64,000 nt of DNA, taken from NCBI GenBank assembly GCA_040757575.1, contig JBFLXA010000013.1:1-64000 (forward strand), in the 5' to 3' direction. The notes below the pieces were generated by a model, which had not been told where the DNA came from, searched no databases, and saw nothing but the letters and a program-made list of their open reading frames with translations. Positions 61,987-64,000 of the stretch are shown piece after piece; the stretch's first letter is position 1; each line of letters begins with the position of its first letter. The position numbers and the translations under genes were made by a program. This DNA is from PFJX01 sp040757575. GTDB lineage: Bacteria; Pseudomonadota; Gammaproteobacteria; Burkholderiales; Thiobacillaceae.

Positions 61987-63336
61987 TCACTCGAATTCCA
62001 TGGCCCGGAACACCCGGCCGGCATTCAGGCGGGCCAGTTCGTCCGCCGTGTGCAGGTGCAGGTAGGCAGACTGGTCCACCTTGTAGGCCTCATCCAGGCC
62101 ACCGCCCCGCTCGATCACCTCCGCCACCCGGGCCCGCAGGTGTTGCAGGTAGCCCTTGGTCCATTTGGTCACCGTGGCCATGTCCGTGGGCCCACCGTGG
62201 CCGGGAATGACGATTTCCGCCCCCAGGGCCTCGAACTTGTCCCAGATCCGAATCCAGCGGGCCGTGTCCGTGTCCTCGAAGATGGGGGGCATGCGCACGT
62301 GGAAGGCTGTGTCCCCGGCAATCACCAGCTTCCTTTCCGGCAGCCAGACCATGGTGTCACCGTGGTGGTGGGCGTTGCCCAGATGCAACACCTCGATCTT
62401 CACGCCCCCCATGGATATATCCAGGCGGTCGTCATAAAGGATGTCCGGCATGACCAGTTCGGTGCGATAGGCCTTGTCCCGGGCCCGGGCCCGCATGCCC
62501 GCCAGGGCATCGTGGCCGACCCGCTCCATATATTTGGCAGTATCCCGGTGGGCGATGATCTTCGCCCCCTGGGCTTTCCAGTAGCTGGACCCCAGCATAG
62601 CGTGGCCCTGGCCATTTTCCAGCACCACGTATTTCACCGGCTTATCGGTGCGCTTGTTGATCTCGTCGTGGAGGCTCTGGGCCAGCAGGTAGTTGTCGCC
62701 GGCGTTCACCACCACCACCCCGTCTCCGGTGATCACAAAGGACAGGTTGTTGTTGTGGCCGGAATTCTCATAGGTGCCTGGCGCCGTGGCGCCAATGGCG
62801 GACCACACCCCCGGGGCCACTTCCCGGGGCAGGTCGTACAGGAAAGAGCGGGGGGCGGCATCCGTGGGCACCACGGGCCCGCCTGCCCTTTGCCAGTTGA
62901 AGAAGCCGTCCCGATAGTTTTTCACGTCCTTGTAGCCCAGCTTCAACAGGGTTTCGGCCGCCAGGGGACTGCGCTGGCTGACGCCGCAATAGACCACGAT
63001 GGGGGTATCCTTGTCGGGCACCACGGTCTCGATCTGGAACTCCAGCCAGCCCCGCAGCACGTTGGCAAAACGGGGTGCGTCTATACGGCCCCCGAGGATG
63101 GCCAGTTCCGGCGCGGTGCGCACGTCGATGACCACAGTCTCCGGCCGGGCCTGCAACTGGGCGGCAAGGCCAGCCGTGTCCAGCTGGTGCACCCGGGCCA
63201 TGACATCGTCCAGCACCGCCTGGGCTGCCTGGGTCAGGGGCGGCGCTTCCGGGATGGGATACTGGATGGCGGACAGGTTCATGGCCTGGACAGCGCCAGC
63301 GGCCAGCAGGCCGCATATATACATAGTGAGTTTCAT
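61987..63336 (-). CDS. Exported rhodanese and metallo-beta-lactamase fusion protein
   Basis: A 449-residue protein with a signal peptide (MYICGLLAAGAVQA). Residues 30-160 form a rhodanese domain (VVIDVRTAPELAILGG; active loop VVYCGVSQRSP, with Cys). Residues 165-400 form a metallo-beta-lactamase fold (NNNLSFVITGDGVVVVNAG, IAGDTAFHV, VIPGHGGPTD). The first metal motif, usually HxHxDH, reads ENGQGHAML, so three ligands are absent. The later His in LGNAHHHGDTM and the Asp and His of GDT and GHG remain. It is possibly a relative of the periplasmic sulfur/quinoprotein MBL proteins, but with altered metal binding. Confidence 0.82.
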   Translation of the reverse strand: MKLTMYICGLLAAGAVQAMNLSAIQYPIPEAPPLTQAAQAVLDDVMARVHQLDTAGLAAQLQARPETVVIDVRTAPELAILGGRIDAPRFANVLRGWLEFQIETVVPDKDTPIVVYCGVSQRSPLAAETLLKLGYKDVKNYRDGFFNWQRAGGPVVPTDAAPRSFLYDLPREVAPGVWSAIGATAPGTYENSGHNNNLSFVITGDGVVVVNAGDNYLLAQSLHDEINKRTDKPVKYVVLENGQGHAMLGSSYWKAQGAKIIAHRDTAKYMERVGHDALAGMRARARDKAYRTELVMPDILYDDRLDISMGGVKIEVLHLGNAHHHGDTMVWLPERKLVIAGDTAFHVRMPPIFEDTDTARWIRIWDKFEALGAEIVIPGHGGPTDMATVTKWTKGYLQHLRARVAEVIERGGGLDEAYKVDQSAYLHLHTADELARLNAGRVFRAMEFE

Positions 63337-63440
63337 GGGACGGACCAGTCGAAATTCAGGCCACCAAGGCTACGCTGCGCAGAAAGTGTGCGGAATGGTA
63401 TTGGGTTACCAGCCCCTTGCCTCAAATGTGCCCCCCTGGT

Positions 63441-63556
63441 CTGGGCATCTCGAAAAACGTGGTTCGACAAGCTCACCACGAACAGAACTCCATGATTTAT
63501 ATGACACCGTGAGCACTGAGACTGTCGAAGTGCGGCTGTTTTTCGAGATACCCCAG
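63441..63556. repeat. REP-like element with long inverted ends
   Basis: The arms CTGGGCATCTCGAAAAAC (63441-63458) and GTTTTTCGAGATACCCCAG (63538-63556) are inverted copies with one extra base. Between them lies GTTCGACAAGCTCACCACGAAC, a variant of the dispersed TTCG(T/G)GGTGAGC-TTGTCGAA repeat found in many proteobacteria. The element lies 4 bases from the photolyase stop and may serve as its terminator. Bases 63337-63440 show no other feature. Confidence 0.6.
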
Positions 63557-63560
63557 GGTA

Positions 63561-64000
63561 TTACCCCACGCTTTTGAACAAGGCCAGGGCGGTTTCCCGG
63601 GCCCGGGCATGGTCCACCCGGGGCAAGGGGTAGTCCCGGCCCGGTACCACGCCGCTATGTGCCTGCTCGGCAGCCGGCAGCTTCCAGGGGGCGTGCAGGT
63701 ATTTGTCCGGCACCGCCGCCAGTTCCGGCACATAGCGGCGGATGAAGCGGCCCTGGGGGTCGAAGCGTTCCGACTGGGTCACCGGGTTGAAGATGCGGAA
63801 CCAGGGCTGGGCATCCGTGCCCACGCCCGCACTCCACTGCCAGCCACCGATGTTGGCCGCCTGGTCGTAGTCCAGCAGCTTTGCGGCGAAGTACCGCTCC
63901 CCCAGGCGCCAGTCCACGTGCAGGTCCTTCACCAGGAAGCTGGCGGCCACCATGCGCAGGCGGTTGTGCATGTAGCCGGTCTGGTTCAACTGGCGCAGGG
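63561..64000 (-). CDS. Deoxyribodipyrimidine photolyase, C-terminal part (cut by window edge)
   Basis: This is the end of the FAD-binding domain of a class I CPD photolyase, which repairs UV dimers with blue light. The visible 146 or so residues contain TGYMHNRLRMVAASFLVKDL, DWRLGERYFAAKLLDYDQA, GGWQWSAGVGTDAQPWFRIF and RYVPELAAVPDKYLHAPW, all typical of the FAD-binding pocket. The N-terminal antenna domain lies outside the window, so the exact subclass cannot be fixed. Confidence 0.93.
   Translation of the reverse strand, partial: LRQLNQTGYMHNRLRMVAASFLVKDLHVDWRLGERYFAAKLLDYDQAANIGGWQWSAGVGTDAQPWFRIFNPVTQSERFDPQGRFIRRYVPELAAVPDKYLHAPWKLPAAEQAHSGVVPGRDYPLPRVDHARARETALALFKSVG

Overview
The window is a GC-rich chromosomal segment from a betaproteobacterium, most likely in or near the Rhodocyclales/Nitrosomonadales. 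That placement rests on gene order and gene content (argH-algR-hemCDX-hemY, gltBD, pilTU beside yggS-proC, and a complete nuoA-N operon), not on a marker-gene tree. It comes from a draft assembly: a 100-base run of N at 3674-3773 is flanked by two identical 127-bp copies of the same sequence, which is the signature of an unmerged contig overlap inside hemX.

Layout. 1-5200: start of argH (partial), an orphan LytTR regulator (algR type) behind a 16-codon coupled reading frame, a periplasmic thioredoxin-like protein, then the heme block hemC-hemD-hemX-hemY, with hemY reduced to its N-terminal membrane part. 5150-9940: a ferredoxin/flavin reductase, a YeeZ-like dehydratase/epimerase, an unusual zinc-ribbon protein with a Card1-like PD-(D/E)xK nuclease domain, a NamZ-like muramidase and a DOMON-like protein. 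10030-15900: glutamate synthase gltBD. 15990-18010: hvfCBA, a copper-binding RiPP system whose precursor carries ten EGKCG motifs. 18180-20740: a small heat-shock protein with a sigma-32 type promoter, argB, and an uncharacterised protein. 21000-25530: a three-gene overlapping operon of exported proteins of unknown function with codon use unlike its neighbours. 25800-36720: EVE-domain protein, TauE permease, exported hydrolase, the twitching ATPases pilT/pilU, yggS-proC-yggT-yggU-dynamin operon, RNase G and Maf. 36770-42460: MacB-like tripartite ABC exporter genes, rlmH and a SenB-like glycosyltransferase. 42500-43640: tRNA-Ala, tRNA-Glu, YedK and a small ORF. 43780-46735: a probable Pho-box-controlled ExbB/ExbD/TonB system whose ExbB carries a large periplasmic DUF2341/LamG head. 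47200-61880: nuoA-N, all on the minus strand. 61980-64000: a rhodanese/metallo-beta-lactamase fusion and the C-terminal part of a photolyase.

The most unusual features are: (i) two tandem 47-codon reading frames between nuoC and nuoD, each beginning with a copy of the nuoD start and each containing the same 21-bp palindrome; (ii) the Zn-ribbon/Card1-like nuclease; (iii) the Pho-box-associated DUF2341-ExbB fusion operon; (iv) the hvfABC RiPP cluster, where hvfB probably starts inside the repeat tail of hvfA; and (v) the foreign-looking exported three-gene operon. All family assignments come from reading motifs in the translated sequence; no database search was run.
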